A stretch of DNA of 64,000 bases from Candidatus Nitrotoga sp. SPKER (lineage in GTDB: Bacteria; Pseudomonadota; Gammaproteobacteria; Burkholderiales; Gallionellaceae). The stretch is taken from positions 1 through 64,000 of the forward strand of contig QFXG01000009.1 of NCBI GenBank assembly GCA_003402285.1, read 5' to 3'. Below the pieces are notes generated by a model. The model was not told where the DNA came from and made no database searches. It worked only from the letters and a program-made list of their open reading frames with translations. Position numbers and translations under genes: made by a program. Shown here piece by piece: positions 28,442 through 41,575 of the stretch. Numbering within the stretch: the stretch's first letter is position 1; each line of letters opens with the position of its first letter.

Positions 28442-30853
28442 TCAATGCTTAATCACAGTAGCACGATTCTCGTCCGCCACCAAGATTGGATTGACTACTG
28501 GCGCAGCCTCAGGTAACGGCTCTGGCTTACGCTCTAACGCCATTTCCAACACCTGTTCAATCCATTTCACTGGATGAATATCAAGTTTGTTTTTTACGTT
28601 ATCAGGGATCTCAACAAGATCCTTGGTATTTTCTTCCGGAATCAATACCACTTTAATACCACCACGTTGAGCCGCCAGCAACTTCTCTTTTAATCCCCCA
28701 ATCGGTAGCACTTCACCCCGCAACGTAATTTCCCCGGTCATTGCCACATCAGCACGCACGGGGATGCCAGTCAACGCCGAGACTATCGACGTACAAATAC
28801 CCACACCCGCACTCGGCCCGTCTTTTGGAGTCGCACCTTCGGGTAAATGAATATGCAAATCAGTTTTTTGATAAAAATCATCAGAAATACCCAAGCTACT
28901 GGCGCGGCTACGGACTACGCTAAGTGCAGCTTGAATCGACTCTTTCATAACCTCGCCCAGCTTACCAGTGGGAGTAATATTACCTTTACCCGGCAATACT
29001 GCAGTTTCAATGGTTAACAACTCACCACCCACTTCGGTCCACGCCAATCCAGTTACTTGTCCAACTTGATTATGTTTCTCTGCAATTCCATAGCTATAAC
29101 GCCGCACCCCAAGATATTTCTCCAGGTTACGAGCATTCACCGTTACCTTGCTATCACGCCCTTTTAGCAACAGCGCTTTCACCACTTTGCGGCAAATCTT
29201 GGAAAGCTCTCGATCCAATCCCCGCACCCCCGCTTCACGGGTGTAATAACGCAATATGTCACGAATTGCGCTTTCTGAAATACCAATTTCATCAAGCTTT
29301 AACCCATTATTTTTAAGCGCTTTTGGAATTAAATAATGCATCGCAATATTTACTTTTTCATCTTCGGTATAACTTGACACGTGAATAATTTCCATGCGAT
29401 CCAAAAGCGGAGCAGGTATATTCATGGTATTTGCAGTCGCAACAAACATTACATCAGACAAGTCATATTCGACTTCAACATAATGATCAACAAAAGTATG
29501 GTTCTGCTCTGGATCAAGTACCTCAAGCAATGCCGATGAAGGGTCTCCACGAAAATCCATGCCCATCTTATCGACTTCGTCGAGTAGAAATAACGGATTC
29601 TTCACGCCAACCTTAGTCATGTTCTGCAAAATTTTACCAGGCATAGAGCCAATATAAGTGCGACGATGACCACGAATTTCTGACTCATCCCGCACCCCAC
29701 CTAGCGACATGCGAATAAATTTACGGCCTGTAGCCCGTGCAATAGACTGACCAAGCGAAGTCTTACCAACACCCGGTGGACCGACCAAACACAGGATAGG
29801 CGCTTTCATCTTGTCGACGCGTTGCTGCACCGCAAGATACTCCACAATACGTTCCTTGACCTTCTCCAACCCGTAGTGATCCGCTTCCAAAATTTCTTCG
29901 GCAGATTTCAAGTCATTGTTAATCTTTGTTTTCTTTTTCCATGGCAAACCAACCAACACATCAATGTAGTTACGCACTACAGTCGCCTCAGCAGACATAG
30001 GAGACATTAAGCGCAATTTTTTCATTTCGGCTTCAGCTTTGGCACGCGCTTCTTTAGGCAAGTGTGCAGCCTTTATTTTCTTTGCCAATTCCTCGAAGTC
30101 TGCACCATCCTCACCTTCACCCAACTCCTTCTGTATCGCTTTTACTTGCTCATTCAAGTAATACTCGCGTTGGCTCTTTTCCATCTGCCGTTTAACGCGT
30201 CCACGAATTCGTTTTTCTACTTGCAGAATATCGAGCTCGGCCTCCAGTAAACCCAGTAAATGATCAAGACGCTTTCGAACGTCAAAGATTTCTAATATTT
30301 CCTGCTTTTGCTCTAATTTAAGTGGTAAATGTGCTGCTATGGTATCCGCTAACCGTCCAGAATCATCTATACCCGCTAAAGAAGTTAGCGTTTCTGGCGG
30401 GATTCTCTTGTTGAGCTTAACATATTGGTCAAATTGATTAATCAAAGCACGACGCATAGCTTCTGCTTCATTACCCAAGCTGTCATCAACAGGAACTGGG
30501 TCAATATCCGCATCGAAATGACTTTTTTCATCCAATACGTGCAATATTTTTGCACGTTGCGTGCCCTCCACAAGAACCTTAACAGTTCCGTCAGGCAACT
30601 TGAGCATCTGTAAAATATTGGCAATACTGCCCACGCGATACAAATCATCTGCGGCAGGCTCATCTTTAGCAGCAGTTTTTTGTGCCACCAATACGATACT
30701 TTTACCCGCTTCCATAGCGGATTCCAGCGCCTTGATTGATTTCGCACGTCCAACAAACAATGGAATGACCATGTGTGGAAACACAACTACATCGCGTAAC
30801 GGCAGTAATGGAAAAAAACTGGAAACAAGTACATTCGTATCATGCTCAGTCAT
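28442..30853 (-). CDS. lon: Endopeptidase La (ATP-dependent Lon protease)
   Basis: An 803-aa cytosolic AAA+ serine protease that degrades misfolded and regulatory proteins. An N-terminal LON substrate domain ([22 protein letters not shown]) and coiled-coil region are followed by the AAA+ module (Walker [10 protein letters not shown], Walker [11 protein letters not shown]). The C-terminal protease domain holds the catalytic Ser in PKDGPSAG and the catalytic Lys in [10 protein letters not shown]. Length and domain order match the bacterial LonA form. It lies 124 nt after clpX, as in many proteobacteria. Confidence 0.97.
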   Translation of the reverse strand: MTEHDTNVLVSSFFPLLPLRDVVVFPHMVIPLFVGRAKSIKALESAMEAGKSIVLVAQKTAAKDEPAADDLYRVGSIANILQMLKLPDGTVKVLVEGTQRAKILHVLDEKSHFDADIDPVPVDDSLGNEAEAMRRALINQFDQYVKLNKRIPPETLTSLAGIDDSGRLADTIAAHLPLKLEQKQEILEIFDVRKRLDHLLGLLEAELDILQVEKRIRGRVKRQMEKSQREYYLNEQVKAIQKELGEGEDGADFEELAKKIKAAHLPKEARAKAEAEMKKLRLMSPMSAEATVVRNYIDVLVGLPWKKKTKINNDLKSAEEILEADHYGLEKVKERIVEYLAVQQRVDKMKAPILCLVGPPGVGKTSLGQSIARATGRKFIRMSLGGVRDESEIRGHRRTYIGSMPGKILQNMTKVGVKNPLFLLDEVDKMGMDFRGDPSSALLEVLDPEQNHTFVDHYVEVEYDLSDVMFVATANTMNIPAPLLDRMEIIHVSSYTEDEKVNIAMHYLIPKALKNNGLKLDEIGISESAIRDILRYYTREAGVRGLDRELSKICRKVVKALLLKGRDSKVTVNARNLEKYLGVRRYSYGIAEKHNQVGQVTGLAWTEVGGELLTIETAVLPGKGNITPTGKLGEVMKESIQAALSVVRSRASSLGISDDFYQKTDLHIHLPEGATPKDGPSAGVGICTSIVSALTGIPVRADVAMTGEITLRGEVLPIGGLKEKLLAAQRGGIKVVLIPEENTKDLVEIPDNVKNKLDIHPVKWIEQVLEMALERKPEPLPEAAPVVNPILVADENRATVIKH

Positions 30854-30977
30854 GGCAGGAAACTCCTTTGTGGATTAACTTGATTGTTAGATGAGGGCGT
30901 AGCGAGATAATTCAAGTCAAAATACAAAATCGCCACGCATCAATTTAATTTTAGGATCCCACTACACTAATAGATAA

Positions 30978-32234
30978 CTAAGCTGCTCTGGATGTATCCG
31001 CGTATATCACGATCGGTTTAATTTCGCCATTTGTATTGCTTACATCCAGCACCACCTTGCTCACATTATCCATTGATGGCAGATCATACATAATATCAAG
31101 CAAGGAATGCTCCAGAATAGAACGTAAACCACGCGCACCTGTTTTACGTTCCAGCGCTTTCTTAGCGATCGCCTGCAACACCCCCTCATGGAACTCCATT
31201 TCCACGCCTTCCATCGCGAACAATTTATGATATTGTTTGGTCAAGGCATTTTTTGGTTCAGTCAGAATCTGAATTAATGCCGTCTCATCCAGCTCCTCGA
31301 GCGTAGCCACTACTGGCAGGCGCCCAACAAATTCTGGGATTAAACCAAATTTAATCAAATCTTCCGGCTCCACATTACGCAGCACTGTGCCTACACTCTT
31401 CTCATCACCACGCTTAGTGAGACTTGCGCCAAAACCAATACTGGCTTTCTCTGAGCGATTAAGTATGACTTTCTCCATACCATCAAATGCTCCACCGCAT
31501 ATAAAAAGAATATTAGTAGTATCCACCTGCAAAAATTCGGTATTAGGATGTTTACGACCCCCCTGTGGTGGCACAGACGCTTTGGTGCCCTCAATCAACT
31601 TGAGTAGCGCCTGCTGTACCCCTTCGCCAGAAACGTCACGAGTGATAGAAGGATTGTCTGATTTGCGGGAAATTTTATCAATTTCGTCTATATAGATAAT
31701 ACCGCGCTGGGCACGTTCCACGTCATAATCGCACGCTTGCAACAGCTTCAGAATAATATTCTCGACATCTTCCCCAACATACCCTGCTTCAGTCAGCGTA
31801 GTAGCATCAGCCATCACAAACGGTACATCAAGCAGACGCGCCAAGGTTTGCGCCAATAAGGTTTTTCCAGAACCTGTCGGGCCGAGCAGTAAAATATTGC
31901 TCTTAGCCAGCTCTACTCCATCCTTGTTAGTGCTTTTTAAACGCTTATAATGATTATAAACTGCCACAGCCAAAATTTTCTTGGCATGTTCCTGACCGAT
32001 TACATACTCGTCGAGCCGCGCCCGAATTTCATGGGGCACAAGCAGATCAGCCTTATCTGTCTTGCCGGACACAACACTATTAACTTCCTCACGTATAATG
32101 TCATTGCAAAGCTCGACACATTCGTCGCACACGAATACAGAAGGCCCCGCAATCAGTTTGCGAACTTCATGCTGGCTCTTACCGCAAAATGAGCAATACA
32201 ATAATTTGTCGCCCTTGCTTTTATCCAGCACCAT
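30978..32234 (-). CDS. clpX: ATP-dependent Clp protease ATP-binding subunit ClpX
   Basis: A 418-aa AAA+ unfoldase that delivers substrates to ClpP. The N-terminal zinc-binding domain has the four-Cys pattern CSFC and CDEC. Walker A is GPTGSGKT, the pore loop lies in EAGYVGED, Walker B is [10 protein letters not shown], and the ClpP-docking loop IGFGA is present. It lies 62 nt downstream of clpP in the usual tig-clpP-clpX-lon order. Confidence 0.97.
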   Translation of the reverse strand: MVLDKSKGDKLLYCSFCGKSQHEVRKLIAGPSVFVCDECVELCNDIIREEVNSVVSGKTDKADLLVPHEIRARLDEYVIGQEHAKKILAVAVYNHYKRLKSTNKDGVELAKSNILLLGPTGSGKTLLAQTLARLLDVPFVMADATTLTEAGYVGEDVENIILKLLQACDYDVERAQRGIIYIDEIDKISRKSDNPSITRDVSGEGVQQALLKLIEGTKASVPPQGGRKHPNTEFLQVDTTNILFICGGAFDGMEKVILNRSEKASIGFGASLTKRGDEKSVGTVLRNVEPEDLIKFGLIPEFVGRLPVVATLEELDETALIQILTEPKNALTKQYHKLFAMEGVEMEFHEGVLQAIAKKALERKTGARGLRSILEHSLLDIMYDLPSMDNVSKVVLDVSNTNGEIKPIVIYADTSRAA

Positions 32235-32296
32235 TCATATTCTCCTGTTTTGTCTGTCACCCACATTACTTATGTATCAACTAAGCATGTATCTGT

Positions 32297-32923
32297 TTAA
32301 ACACGCTTATCCAGCACTTTATCTACTAAACCATACTCGACAGCTTCAGCCGCATTTAAAAATTTATCACGTTCACTGTCACGGGCAATTTCTTCGACAT
32401 TACGACCCGTGTGCTGAGCCATCAGAGCATAAAGTCGCTCACGCAAACTCAAAATATATCTAGCATGAATCTCAATATCCGTCGCCTGTCCCTGAAATCC
32501 TCCCAGTGGCTGATGGATCATCACCGAAGAATTAGGCAAAACAAAGCGCTTTCCTTTTGTACCGGCCTGCAATAAAAAAGCACCCATCGATGCCGCCATG
32601 CCGACACACAAGGTAGAAACTTCCGGCTTTATAAATTGCATAGTGTCATAAATCGCCATACCTGCCGAAATAGACCCACCAGGCGAATTAATATAAAGAT
32701 GAATCTCCTTATCCGGATTTTCCGATTCAAGAAACAACAATTGCGCCACGACCAAGTTAGCAGTCATATCATTGATGTTGCCCACCAAAAATATCACCCG
32801 CTCCTTAAGCAAACGTGAGTAAATGTCATACGCGCGTTCTCCCCGTCCGCTGGTTTCTATAACCATCGGAATCATCCCGATATTTTGCGGATCCTCATTA
32901 TTTTGAGGTATTTCGCTATACAT
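32297..32923 (-). CDS. clpP: ATP-dependent Clp protease proteolytic subunit ClpP
   Basis: A 208-aa serine protease subunit that forms the tetradecameric Clp chamber. The start at 32923 gives MYSEIPQNN, near the conserved MIPMVIE, and overlaps the tig stop (TGATG). A longer in-frame extension inside tig is unlikely. The catalytic Ser112 is in GMAASMGAF and His137 in MIHQPLGG; the active-site Asp lies in the [11 protein letters not shown] region. Length is normal for the family. Confidence 0.97.
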   Translation of the reverse strand: MYSEIPQNNEDPQNIGMIPMVIETSGRGERAYDIYSRLLKERVIFLVGNINDMTANLVVAQLLFLESENPDKEIHLYINSPGGSISAGMAIYDTMQFIKPEVSTLCVGMAASMGAFLLQAGTKGKRFVLPNSSVMIHQPLGGFQGQATDIEIHARYILSLRERLYALMAQHTGRNVEEIARDSERDKFLNAAEAVEYGLVDKVLDKRV

Positions 32924-34233
32924 CACGCGGCATTCTCCATCAATTCGTTGAATTCCATCACCTTCTCTGTCACTTTGACAGTATCCGTCACCCAAACCAC
33001 CACATTATCTTCCAGAACCAAGTTTTCTGCGTCTTGCAAACGTGCCGGATCATTATAATGCCACTGCACTACCTCTTCTGGATTGTCATAACTTTGTGCA
33101 TAATCTTGGACCAACGCTTTAACCTGTTCAGGTTTGGCGTGCAAATTATATTTCTCCACCAGCTCTGTTAAGATCAGGCTCAATTTGACACGTTTTTGCG
33201 CACGCTCGGTAAACAGCTCAAGGGGTAACGATTCTTCCCCCTTCGGCACTTCTATTCTACGCTTTTTCATATCACGCAAAGCTTGCTGCATCAAACTTTG
33301 CGCTTCAGCATCCAATAGCGCCTTAGGTATCTCCAATTGAGTAACTTTCAGCAAGGTAGCCATTGCACTATCTTTATTACGCAACATTAAGCGACGTTTA
33401 ATTTCTCTTTCTAAATTATCGCGGATTTCAACTTTTAGCTTATCCACATCACCATCTTCTATACCAAGTAACTTAGCAAAGTCAGCATCAATCTCTGGCA
33501 GATGCTGCTCTTCTACCTTGTGCAAGGTAATATTAAATGTCGCTGCTTTACCAGCCACTTTCTCTGCTTGATAGTCTGCCGGGAAAGTCATATCAAACGA
33601 TTTCGTTTCCCCAGCTTTCATGCCAAGGATGGCATTTTCAAAATCTGGTAATAGGCGCCCCACACCTAGCAACACAGCCAAATTCCTGGCTTCACCGCCT
33701 TCAAATATTTTGCCTTCCAGTAAACCGCTAAAATCAATATGCACCCTGTCTCCATTTTGCGCCGCACGATCAACCACTTCAAATGTAGCGTGCTGCTTAC
33801 GCAAAGTAGTAATCGTAGTATCGACATCAGCATCACTCAGGGTATAAACTGCCTGCTCGATAGTTTCAGCACTTATATCACCCAATACAACTTCAGGGTA
33901 AACCTCAAAAGTCGCACTATATTCAATCCACAAAGCATCCGGGTCGGTAGCCTTGGCCTCGAAAGTAGGATAACCCACTACTTTCAAATTGTTTTCCTGC
34001 ACTTCTTTAGCAAAGGACTGCCGTAAAGCATCTTGCAGCACTTCCTGCTGTATTTGCGCACCGTGTTTTTGTTCCAAAATCTTGAACGGCACCTTTCCCG
34101 GCCTAAAACCAGGCACCGCAGCGGTACGTGCCAGATTTTTCAGGCGTGCTTCCATTTCACTGCTCACCAGTTGCAGAGGGATGGATGCATTAAGGCGGCG
34201 CTCCAACCCGCTCATGATTTCTATACTCGACAT
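32923..34233 (-). CDS. tig: Trigger factor
   Basis: A 436-aa ribosome-associated chaperone and prolyl isomerase. The N-terminal ribosome-binding domain carries the [10 protein letters not shown] signature (about 40-50), equivalent to the GFRxGKxP motif that contacts L23. An FKBP-like domain follows (about 155-240, [20 protein letters not shown]), then the long helical C-terminal domain. It is the first gene of the tig-clpP-clpX set and overlaps clpP by one base. Confidence 0.96.
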   Translation of the reverse strand: MSSIEIMSGLERRLNASIPLQLVSSEMEARLKNLARTAAVPGFRPGKVPFKILEQKHGAQIQQEVLQDALRQSFAKEVQENNLKVVGYPTFEAKATDPDALWIEYSATFEVYPEVVLGDISAETIEQAVYTLSDADVDTTITTLRKQHATFEVVDRAAQNGDRVHIDFSGLLEGKIFEGGEARNLAVLLGVGRLLPDFENAILGMKAGETKSFDMTFPADYQAEKVAGKAATFNITLHKVEEQHLPEIDADFAKLLGIEDGDVDKLKVEIRDNLEREIKRRLMLRNKDSAMATLLKVTQLEIPKALLDAEAQSLMQQALRDMKKRRIEVPKGEESLPLELFTERAQKRVKLSLILTELVEKYNLHAKPEQVKALVQDYAQSYDNPEEVVQWHYNDPARLQDAENLVLEDNVVVWVTDTVKVTEKVMEFNELMENAA

Positions 34234-34270
34234 GCTGACTTTCCTTAGGTTAATAAGTAAATTCTTCAGT

Positions 34271-34355
34271 TGGTGCGAAAGGAGAGACTCGAACTCTCAC
34301 GCCTTGCGGCGCTGGAACCTAAATCCAGTGCGTCTACCAATTCCGCCACTTTCGC
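34271..34355 (-). tRNA. tRNA-Leu (TAG)
   Basis: An 85-nt type II tRNA on the minus strand: acceptor GCGAAAG with CTTTCGC, D-arm TGGCGGAATTGGTAGACGCA, anticodon loop GATTTAGGT with anticodon TAG, an extended variable arm (GCGCCGCAAGGCG region), T-arm GAGAGTTCGAGTCTCTC, and encoded CCA. It lies directly upstream of tig. Confidence 0.96.
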
Positions 34356-34533
34356 CATTCCAATAACACGATTATTGTAGCATAGGATACATAGATAGTC
34401 GGTAAGTGTAGAAGGAAAATGTCAGCTATTTTAAAGAGGGTGCGCCGATATGATCGGCTATGTAGCACCTTCTGAAATACTTCAGGTAATCACGCAACCT
34501 CGTTGGAAATTCGATAAACACGAAACATTCCGA

Positions 34534-35955
34534 TCATATATGAATCGTGCGTTTATCAACCGCTAAAGCCGCTTCATGCATCGCTTCAGACAATGACGGA
34601 TGTGCATAAATGATACGCGCCAAATCTTCACTACTGGCCGAAAACGCCATTGCCAGTACTGCCTGCTGAATGAGCTCAGATGCCATCGACCCAATGATAT
34701 GCACGCCGAGGATGCGATCTGTATTGGCATTGGCGATGATTTTAATAAATCCCGTCGTATTACCCAAGGCGCGAGCACGTCCATTAGCAATAAAGGGAAA
34801 CTGACCAACCTTGTAAGCGACACCCGCAGTTTTAAGCTGCTGTTCAGTCTTACCCACCCAAGCGATTTCTGGGGCGGTATACATCACATTTGGCACTAGA
34901 TTTAAGTCGCAGCCCCCCATCTGCCCGGCGATCAATTCCGCCACCATCACGCCCTCCTCCGACGCCTTGTGCGCCAGCATCGGACCCCGCACCACATCAC
35001 CCACCGCATATACATGCGGCAAATTGGTGCAACACTGCTCATCCACTTCAATACGTCCTGCAACGTCCAGCTTGAGCCCAACCGCTTCTGCGCTCAGATC
35101 TTGCGTATTTGGCACACGTCCAACTGCAACGATCAATTTGTCCGCGACCAATTCCTGCGCGACACCCTGTATATCGCGCCAATTAATTTTTACAGCCCCA
35201 GCAGACTGAGTAACACTATCAACCTGCACGCCCAAATGAATAGCCAGCTTCTGCTTGGTAAAAGCGCGTAGCGCTTCTTTCGCCACTTGCTCATCGGCGG
35301 CAGGAAGAAATACAGACGAAGCTTCCAGTAATGTCACCTCAGCCCCCAATCTACGCCACACACTGCCAAGCTCCAGCCCAATAACCCCGGCGCCGATAAT
35401 AGCGAGGCGCTTGGGCGTCTCGCTAAAACTCAAAGCCCCTACATTATCTACAACCTGCACTCCATCCAGCGGGACTTGCGGCAAAATGCGCGACGTCGAA
35501 CCCGTAGCAACGATAACGTGCTTCGCCCCCACTTCCTCTCCATCCACAATTCCAACACGCCAAACATCACCATCCCGACCAAGAATTTGTGCCCTGCCGT
35601 GCAGCGAGTCCACTTTATTTTTCTTGAATAACTGACTAATACCTAGTGTGAAATCAGATACGATCTTATTCTTGCGCGCCACCATTTTTAACACATCCAT
35701 GCTTACGTTTTCGGCAGATATACCGTGCGCAGCAAAATCATGCGTCAGACGTTCAAAGTTTTCTGAGGATTCCAACAAAGCTTTAGATGGAATGCAACCC
35801 ACATTAAGACAGGTTCCACCCAAACTGGGTTTACCTTGTGCGCTTTTCCAATCGTCAATACAGACTGTATGCAGCCCTAATTGAGCACAACGTATCGCCG
35901 CCACATAACCTCCAGGGCCGGCACCGATAACGACAACATCAAATGATTTCGACAT
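34534..35955 (-). CDS. lpdA: Dihydrolipoyl dehydrogenase (E3)
   Basis: A 473-aa FAD enzyme that reoxidises dihydrolipoamide with NAD+. FAD-binding GAGPGGYVAA is at the N-terminus, the redox-active disulfide is C49/C54 in GGTCLNVGCIPSK, the NAD-binding GAGVIGLELGSVW is near residue 185, and the C-terminal AHPSLSEAMHEA carries the catalytic His. It is the last gene of the sdh-gltA-suc block and supplies E3 for the 2-oxoglutarate dehydrogenase complex encoded by sucA and sucB. Confidence 0.96.
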   Translation of the reverse strand: MSKSFDVVVIGAGPGGYVAAIRCAQLGLHTVCIDDWKSAQGKPSLGGTCLNVGCIPSKALLESSENFERLTHDFAAHGISAENVSMDVLKMVARKNKIVSDFTLGISQLFKKNKVDSLHGRAQILGRDGDVWRVGIVDGEEVGAKHVIVATGSTSRILPQVPLDGVQVVDNVGALSFSETPKRLAIIGAGVIGLELGSVWRRLGAEVTLLEASSVFLPAADEQVAKEALRAFTKQKLAIHLGVQVDSVTQSAGAVKINWRDIQGVAQELVADKLIVAVGRVPNTQDLSAEAVGLKLDVAGRIEVDEQCCTNLPHVYAVGDVVRGPMLAHKASEEGVMVAELIAGQMGGCDLNLVPNVMYTAPEIAWVGKTEQQLKTAGVAYKVGQFPFIANGRARALGNTTGFIKIIANANTDRILGVHIIGSMASELIQQAVLAMAFSASSEDLARIIYAHPSLSEAMHEAALAVDKRTIHI

Positions 35956-36031
35956 AAGGAAATTCTTTTATTAAGCGCTGAACCCGTAAAAATTTCTCAT
36001 TTTATTTCAGCCAGGATCAGCAAAAGCACAC

Positions 36032-37192
36032 TTACAAATCCAGCAACACTCGTCCCGGATATTCCAACGCCTCTTTGATAGTGGCGAGGAATAATACGGC
36101 GTCCCGCCCATCAACGATGCGATGATCGTAAGACAGTGCGAGGTAGTTCATCGGACGAATGACGACTTGACCATTTTCAGCCACTGGCCTGTCTTTAGTG
36201 GCGTGAATACCGAGGATGGCGCTCTGCGGCGGATTAATAATGGGGGTCGAGAGCATGGATCCAAACACGCCACCGTTAGAAATAGAAAAGGTACCACCAG
36301 TCAATTCTTCCAGCGTAATCTTGCCGTCCTTGGCACGCGCGCCAAAGTCAATGATTTGCCTTTCGATGTCGGCTAGCGAAAGTTTGTCAGCATCGCGGAT
36401 GATCGGCACCACCAAACCGCGCTCACTGCCGATTGCCACGCCGATATCGTAATAGCCGTGATAGATGATATCCGTGCCATCCACCGATGCATTCACCACC
36501 GGGAATTTATGCAACGCAAGCAGCGTGGCCTTAATGAAAAATGACATGAAACCGAGCTTTATGCCATGCTTCTTTTCAAAAGCGTCCTTATAGTGATTGC
36601 GTAACTCAATCACTGGCAGCATATTCACTTCATTAAAGGTAGTAAGAATTGCGGCATTCTGTTGCGATTGCAACAAACGTTCGGCAATGCGCTGACGGAT
36701 GCGCGTCATCGGCACGCGCTGTTCCACACGCCCGCCTGCTGTAGGTTGCGGAACCGCGGTAGCTGACACAGCCGCTTTTTCCTGCATTGCAATCAGCACA
36801 TCTTCCTTGATGACACGCCCGTCACGTCCGCTACCGCTAATTGCAGCAGTATCAATTTTATTTTCTGCTGCAATCTTCTGCGCCGCTGGCATCACAGCAG
36901 CTTGCTCCTTGGCCGTTATCTCTGGTTGCGGGACTTTGCTCGCATCAGCTTTGGCGTCAATATCCAATAGGGCAATCACCTCATTACTGGTCACCTTGTC
37001 GCCATTCTGCTTAAGAATTTTGGCCAGCACTCCCGATTTGATCGCGGGCAACTCCAAAACCACCTTGTCGGTCTCAATATCAATCAGATTCTCACCTTCA
37101 GCCACCGCTTCACCCGACTGCTTGTACCACGATACTAAAGTGGCTTCGGAAACCGATTCGGAAAGCTGCGGCACTTTCACTTCAATTTGCAT
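36032..37192 (-). CDS. sucB: 2-oxoglutarate dehydrogenase E2, dihydrolipoyl succinyltransferase
   Basis: A 386-aa E2 protein. The start at 37192 gives [14 protein letters not shown] with AGGAG about nine bases upstream, overlapping the sucA stop by 11 nt. A single lipoyl domain carries the lipoylated Lys43 in [10 protein letters not shown], followed by an Ala/Pro-rich linker, the peripheral-subunit-binding domain ([18 protein letters not shown]) and the acyltransferase domain, whose catalytic His is in [13 protein letters not shown]. It transfers succinyl groups to CoA in the TCA cycle. Confidence 0.96.
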   Translation of the reverse strand: MQIEVKVPQLSESVSEATLVSWYKQSGEAVAEGENLIDIETDKVVLELPAIKSGVLAKILKQNGDKVTSNEVIALLDIDAKADASKVPQPEITAKEQAAVMPAAQKIAAENKIDTAAISGSGRDGRVIKEDVLIAMQEKAAVSATAVPQPTAGGRVEQRVPMTRIRQRIAERLLQSQQNAAILTTFNEVNMLPVIELRNHYKDAFEKKHGIKLGFMSFFIKATLLALHKFPVVNASVDGTDIIYHGYYDIGVAIGSERGLVVPIIRDADKLSLADIERQIIDFGARAKDGKITLEELTGGTFSISNGGVFGSMLSTPIINPPQSAILGIHATKDRPVAENGQVVIRPMNYLALSYDHRIVDGRDAVLFLATIKEALEYPGRVLLDL

Positions 37193-40070
37193 GCTGTCTT
37201 GCTCCTGATTTGATGTCGAGATCACAGCGAAATGCCGCGTCTATCACCGCCTTTTGTTGTTCATTATGCACTGCCAAATAACCTGCTGCAGGCGATGCCG
37301 AAGAAGATCGCAACGCATACGCAAGCCTCATACCATCACGCAAATGGCGCAACAGATAATGCTGGATACGGTGCCACGCGCCCTGATTACCAGGCTCTTC
37401 TTGGCACCACAACAATTCCGTCGCACTTGGATAATTGGCAATCTGTGCCTCAAAGGCATCATGCGGAAAAGGATAAAGTTGTTCCAGCCTGATAATCACC
37501 ACCTCTTCTGGAGACAAAGACTTCGGCAAGGCATTTTGAATACCGCGTTCATGTCGCGCGGCCTTAAGCTCATAATAAATTTTTCCACTACACACGATAA
37601 TACGCCGCACCTTGGTAACTTCCAGCGCATCCACTTCTCCAATCACGGGCTGAAACGAACCTTGAGCCAAATCATTCAGCGGCGAAGATGCATCCTTACT
37701 ACGTAACATACTTTTGGGCGTAAACACAATAAGCGGCTTGCGTATCGGGCGCAACATCTGACGGCGCAGCAAATGGAACATCTGAGCTGGAGTGGAAGGA
37801 ATACACACTTGTATATTGTAATCTGCACACAATTGTAAATAACGCTCAATCCGCCCAGACGAATGTTCCGGCCCCTGCCCTTCATAACCATGTGGCAAAA
37901 ACATCACCAGCCCGCACATGCGCCCCCACTTGGCCTCCCCCGACGAGATGAATTGATCGATTACCACCTGCGCACCATTAGCGAAATCGCCGAACTGCCC
38001 CTCCCATATAACCAGTGAGTTGGGTTCAGCGCTAGCATAGCCATACTCAAATGCGAGTACCGCTTCTTCCGAAAGAATGGAATCAATCACGATGAAATCG
38101 GCCTGATCCGGCGCAATATTTTGCAAGGGAATGTGATAACCCTTATCCCACTGCACGCGATTTTGATCATGCAGCACGGCATGGCGATGGAAGAAAGTTC
38201 CGCGCGCGCTGTCCTCTCCAGATAAACGAACCGGAATACCCTCGGCTACCAGGCTGGCATAGGCCAGGTTTTCTGCCATGCCCCAATCCAAAGCGAGTTC
38301 GCCACTGCCCATGGCACGTCGGTCGGTGATAATTTTTTCCACGCGCGAATGGAGCTTGAAATCCACCGGCACGTCGGTTAGTCGCTGAGCCAACTTTTTT
38401 AACTGTTCGTGCGGAATGGCAGTATCCACCGCTACATCCCAAGGCACACCACTTCTAAATTTGGACCAGTTTACTGCGTGCTCTTTATTAAAATCATTCA
38501 GTACTGGCTGAATTGGATTGATGCCGTCATCCATCGCCCGACGATAGGCCACAATCATGGCCTCCGGCTCCCCTTCCGCCACCACGTTTTGCTCCAACAG
38601 ACGTTTAGCATACAACGCACGTGTGCCCGGATGCTGGTTAATATAACGATACATGAATGGCTGCGTCACCAATGGCTCATCTTGCTCGTTATGGCCCAAC
38701 TTGCGGAAACACACCATATCAATCACTACATCCCTTTTGAAGGTCATACGATAATCCAGTGCAATCTCGGTAATTAATAATACCGCTTCAGGATCATCCC
38801 CATTCACATGAAAAATCGGGGCTTCTATCATCTTCGCCACATCGGTACAGTGCAAAGAAGACCGGGCATCACGTTTATCCGAAGTCGTAAAACCGATCTG
38901 GTTGTTGATAATAATATGCACTGTACCGCTCGTGTGATAGCCGCGCGTTTGTGACAAACTGAACGTTTCCATGATTACGCCTTGACCGGCGAAAGCTGCA
39001 TCGCCATGCAGCAATACCGGCATGACCTCACGCCCTTCCTTGTCACCGCGACGGTGCTGACGCGCGCGCACCGAGCCTTCTATCACCGGATTAACAATTT
39101 CAAGATGTGAGGGATTAAACGCTAAAGCCAAATGCATCGCTCCGCCCGGTGTAGAAATGTCCGAGGAAAAACCTTGGTGATATTTCACATCGCCGGAAGT
39201 GAGCTGTTCACTATGCTTACCTTCAAATTCAGCGAACAAATCACGCGGTAGCTTACCTAGCGTGTTCACTGCCACATTTAAGCGTCCACGATGCGCCATA
39301 CCGATGACTGTCTCACGTACTCCCTGTGTACCTGCACGTTGCAGTAAATGTTCCAGCATCGGAATAAGCGATTCGCCGCCTTCTAACGAAAAACGCTTCT
39401 GACCTACATATTTGGTATGCAGATAACGCTCCAACGTTTCGGCAGCAGTCAATCGCTCCAGAATACGATGCTGCATATCAGCGCTGTAATTGGGCTGACC
39501 GCGCACGCTCTCCAGACGATTTTGAATCCAGCGTTTCTGCACAACATCGTTGATGTACATATACTCTGAACCGATGCTACTGCAATAGGTTTGGCGCACC
39601 AATTGCAAAATTTCCCGCAGCGTCATGCGTGGCGACCCCACCAGGGAGCCTGTCTCGAATGTGATATCCATATCCGTCTCTGTAAGACCATAAAAGGCTG
39701 GGTCCAATTCGAGCACTTCCGGCTTACGATGGCGGTTAAGCGGATCGAGGCTGGCACGGCACACCCCGAGAAAACGATGGGCATTAATAAGTCGCAGTAC
39801 AGCGACCTGTTTACGCGCCATTTCAGCATCTTGAATGGCGCCTTGCGCACCCGTTAACGGCAACGCAGCAAAAGCACGCACCACTGGACTATGCGCCAAA
39901 TCTTGCAGCACCGCGTTCGGCATAGTTTGCAGCGCATCAAAGTAGGCACGCCAACCATCCGAAACCACCGCAGGATCGGTCAAATACGCCTCATATTGAC
40001 CTTCGATGTACGGTGCATTAGCACCAAACAACATCGAGTTGCCTAGCATTGTTTGCATTACCGACGTCAT
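37182..40070 (-). CDS. sucA: 2-oxoglutarate dehydrogenase E1
   Basis: A 962-aa thiamine-diphosphate enzyme that decarboxylates 2-oxoglutarate. It has the N-terminal E2-interaction segment ([20 protein letters not shown]), the ThDP-binding core ([55 protein letters not shown]) and the C-terminal transketolase-like half ([28 protein letters not shown]). A second ATG 12 nt downstream of the first is possible. It lies 166 nt after gltA, where I saw no terminator. Confidence 0.96.
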   Translation of the reverse strand: MTSVMQTMLGNSMLFGANAPYIEGQYEAYLTDPAVVSDGWRAYFDALQTMPNAVLQDLAHSPVVRAFAALPLTGAQGAIQDAEMARKQVAVLRLINAHRFLGVCRASLDPLNRHRKPEVLELDPAFYGLTETDMDITFETGSLVGSPRMTLREILQLVRQTYCSSIGSEYMYINDVVQKRWIQNRLESVRGQPNYSADMQHRILERLTAAETLERYLHTKYVGQKRFSLEGGESLIPMLEHLLQRAGTQGVRETVIGMAHRGRLNVAVNTLGKLPRDLFAEFEGKHSEQLTSGDVKYHQGFSSDISTPGGAMHLALAFNPSHLEIVNPVIEGSVRARQHRRGDKEGREVMPVLLHGDAAFAGQGVIMETFSLSQTRGYHTSGTVHIIINNQIGFTTSDKRDARSSLHCTDVAKMIEAPIFHVNGDDPEAVLLITEIALDYRMTFKRDVVIDMVCFRKLGHNEQDEPLVTQPFMYRYINQHPGTRALYAKRLLEQNVVAEGEPEAMIVAYRRAMDDGINPIQPVLNDFNKEHAVNWSKFRSGVPWDVAVDTAIPHEQLKKLAQRLTDVPVDFKLHSRVEKIITDRRAMGSGELALDWGMAENLAYASLVAEGIPVRLSGEDSARGTFFHRHAVLHDQNRVQWDKGYHIPLQNIAPDQADFIVIDSILSEEAVLAFEYGYASAEPNSLVIWEGQFGDFANGAQVVIDQFISSGEAKWGRMCGLVMFLPHGYEGQGPEHSSGRIERYLQLCADYNIQVCIPSTPAQMFHLLRRQMLRPIRKPLIVFTPKSMLRSKDASSPLNDLAQGSFQPVIGEVDALEVTKVRRIIVCSGKIYYELKAARHERGIQNALPKSLSPEEVVIIRLEQLYPFPHDAFEAQIANYPSATELLWCQEEPGNQGAWHRIQHYLLRHLRDGMRLAYALRSSSASPAAGYLAVHNEQQKAVIDAAFRCDLDIKSGARQHAN

Positions 40071-40236
40071 GTATGATTACCCATCTGTTTATGCCGCCAT
40101 ATCTTTACGCTTCGTTGCTTCTTTACCAACTCCCACACTTGGGTTCTCAAATAGCTTCAATATGACATGCACCCTATAGCGCATCAATACTTTCAGCCTC
40201 TAAATTTTTCCATATGTAAGTTTTTGCAATCTGACT

Positions 40237-41523
40237 TTAGCGCTTGGCAAGCGGTAAAAAATCCCGTCGCGTCGCCCCCTGATACAACTGTCGTGGACGA
40301 CCAATCTTACGCTCGCTATCGGCAATCATTTCATTCCACTGCGACACCCAACCTATAGTGCGTGCCACAGCAAAAATTACTGTAAACATATTGCTCGGGA
40401 TACCCAACGCGCGCAGCACAATTCCAGAATAAAAATCCACATTAGGATACAGCTTGCGCTCTATGAAGTATTCATCCCGCAACGCAATCTGCTCGAGTTC
40501 CAGCGCCATTAAAAATAGAGGATCCTTCTCCAATTTCAGCTCTTTAAGTACTTCATAACATGTAGCACGCATCACTTCTGCGCGCGGATCCATGTTTTTG
40601 TATACCCGGTGACCAAAGCCCATCAGACGGTATTTTTTGTCCTTCACACCCTTTATAAAATCAGCCACGCGCGACACATCACCAATCTCTTCCAACATCT
40701 TCAGCGCCGCCTCATTCGCACCGCCGTGCGCTGGCCCCCACAGTGCGGCAATACCAGAAGAAACGCAGGCAAATGGATTTGCTCCACTGGAACCCGCAAG
40801 CCGTACAGTCGAAGTCGAGGCATTCTGTTCGTGATCAGCGTGCAGAATCAAAATACGCTCCAGTGCACGCACCAGCTTTGGGTTCGGTACATAGTCTTCT
40901 GCCGGAGTGGCGAACATCATGTACATGAAATTTTCCACGTAACCGAATTCATTCTTTGGGAACATAAACGGAAAGCCGGTGTAATATTTGTAGGTCATTG
41001 CGGCGATAGTCGGCACCTTGGACAGCAGGCGTAACGCCGAGATTTCACGATGTTCCGGATTATTAATATCAAGCGAATCATGATAAAAAGCCGACAGCGC
41101 GCCCACCACCCCAACCATTACCGCCATCGGATGAGCATCGCGGCGGAAGCCGTTAAAAAAACGTGCAAGCTGATCATGCACCATGGTGTGCTGCGTAACC
41201 CTTCCCTTGAATTCGCTTTTCTGTATCGCATTCGGTAACTCACCATGCAGCAGCAGGTAGCATACTTCCAGAAAGTCCGACTTTTCTGCCAGTTGTTCGA
41301 TAGGATAACCGCGGTAATACAGCAACCCGGCATCACCATCAATAAAAGTGATACTGGAAGAGCAACTTGCGGTGGAAACGAAAGCCGGATCGTAAGTAAA
41401 AACGCCTAGCTTACTCAATCCACGGATGTCGATTACATCAGGACCCAGAGTCCCCGACAGTATTGGCAATTCGATACTACGGCCATCATCCAGCAGTAGT
41501 GTTGCAACGCGTTTTTCTTTCAT
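40237..41523 (-). CDS. gltA: Citrate synthase
   Basis: A 428-aa type II citrate synthase that condenses acetyl-CoA and oxaloacetate. Catalytic residues lie in [12 protein letters not shown] and [15 protein letters not shown] (His residues) and in VDFYSGI (Asp). The N-terminal segment [23 protein letters not shown] is characteristic. Length fits the NADH-sensitive hexameric bacterial form. It follows sdhE by about 50 nt and precedes sucA in the TCA block. Confidence 0.96.
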   Translation of the reverse strand: MKEKRVATLLLDDGRSIELPILSGTLGPDVIDIRGLSKLGVFTYDPAFVSTASCSSSITFIDGDAGLLYYRGYPIEQLAEKSDFLEVCYLLLHGELPNAIQKSEFKGRVTQHTMVHDQLARFFNGFRRDAHPMAVMVGVVGALSAFYHDSLDINNPEHREISALRLLSKVPTIAAMTYKYYTGFPFMFPKNEFGYVENFMYMMFATPAEDYVPNPKLVRALERILILHADHEQNASTSTVRLAGSSGANPFACVSSGIAALWGPAHGGANEAALKMLEEIGDVSRVADFIKGVKDKKYRLMGFGHRVYKNMDPRAEVMRATCYEVLKELKLEKDPLFLMALELEQIALRDEYFIERKLYPNVDFYSGIVLRALGIPSNMFTVIFAVARTIGWVSQWNEMIADSERKIGRPRQLYQGATRRDFLPLAKR

Positions 41524-41575
41524 TAGGCCTCCTGTTTTTACATCTTAAATGTAGAGCAGATCACGCTGCTAAAGT

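Noticed and set aside
34444-34458. GCCGAT / ATCGGC hairpin after lpdA
   Set aside because: Short stem without a T-run on the minus strand.
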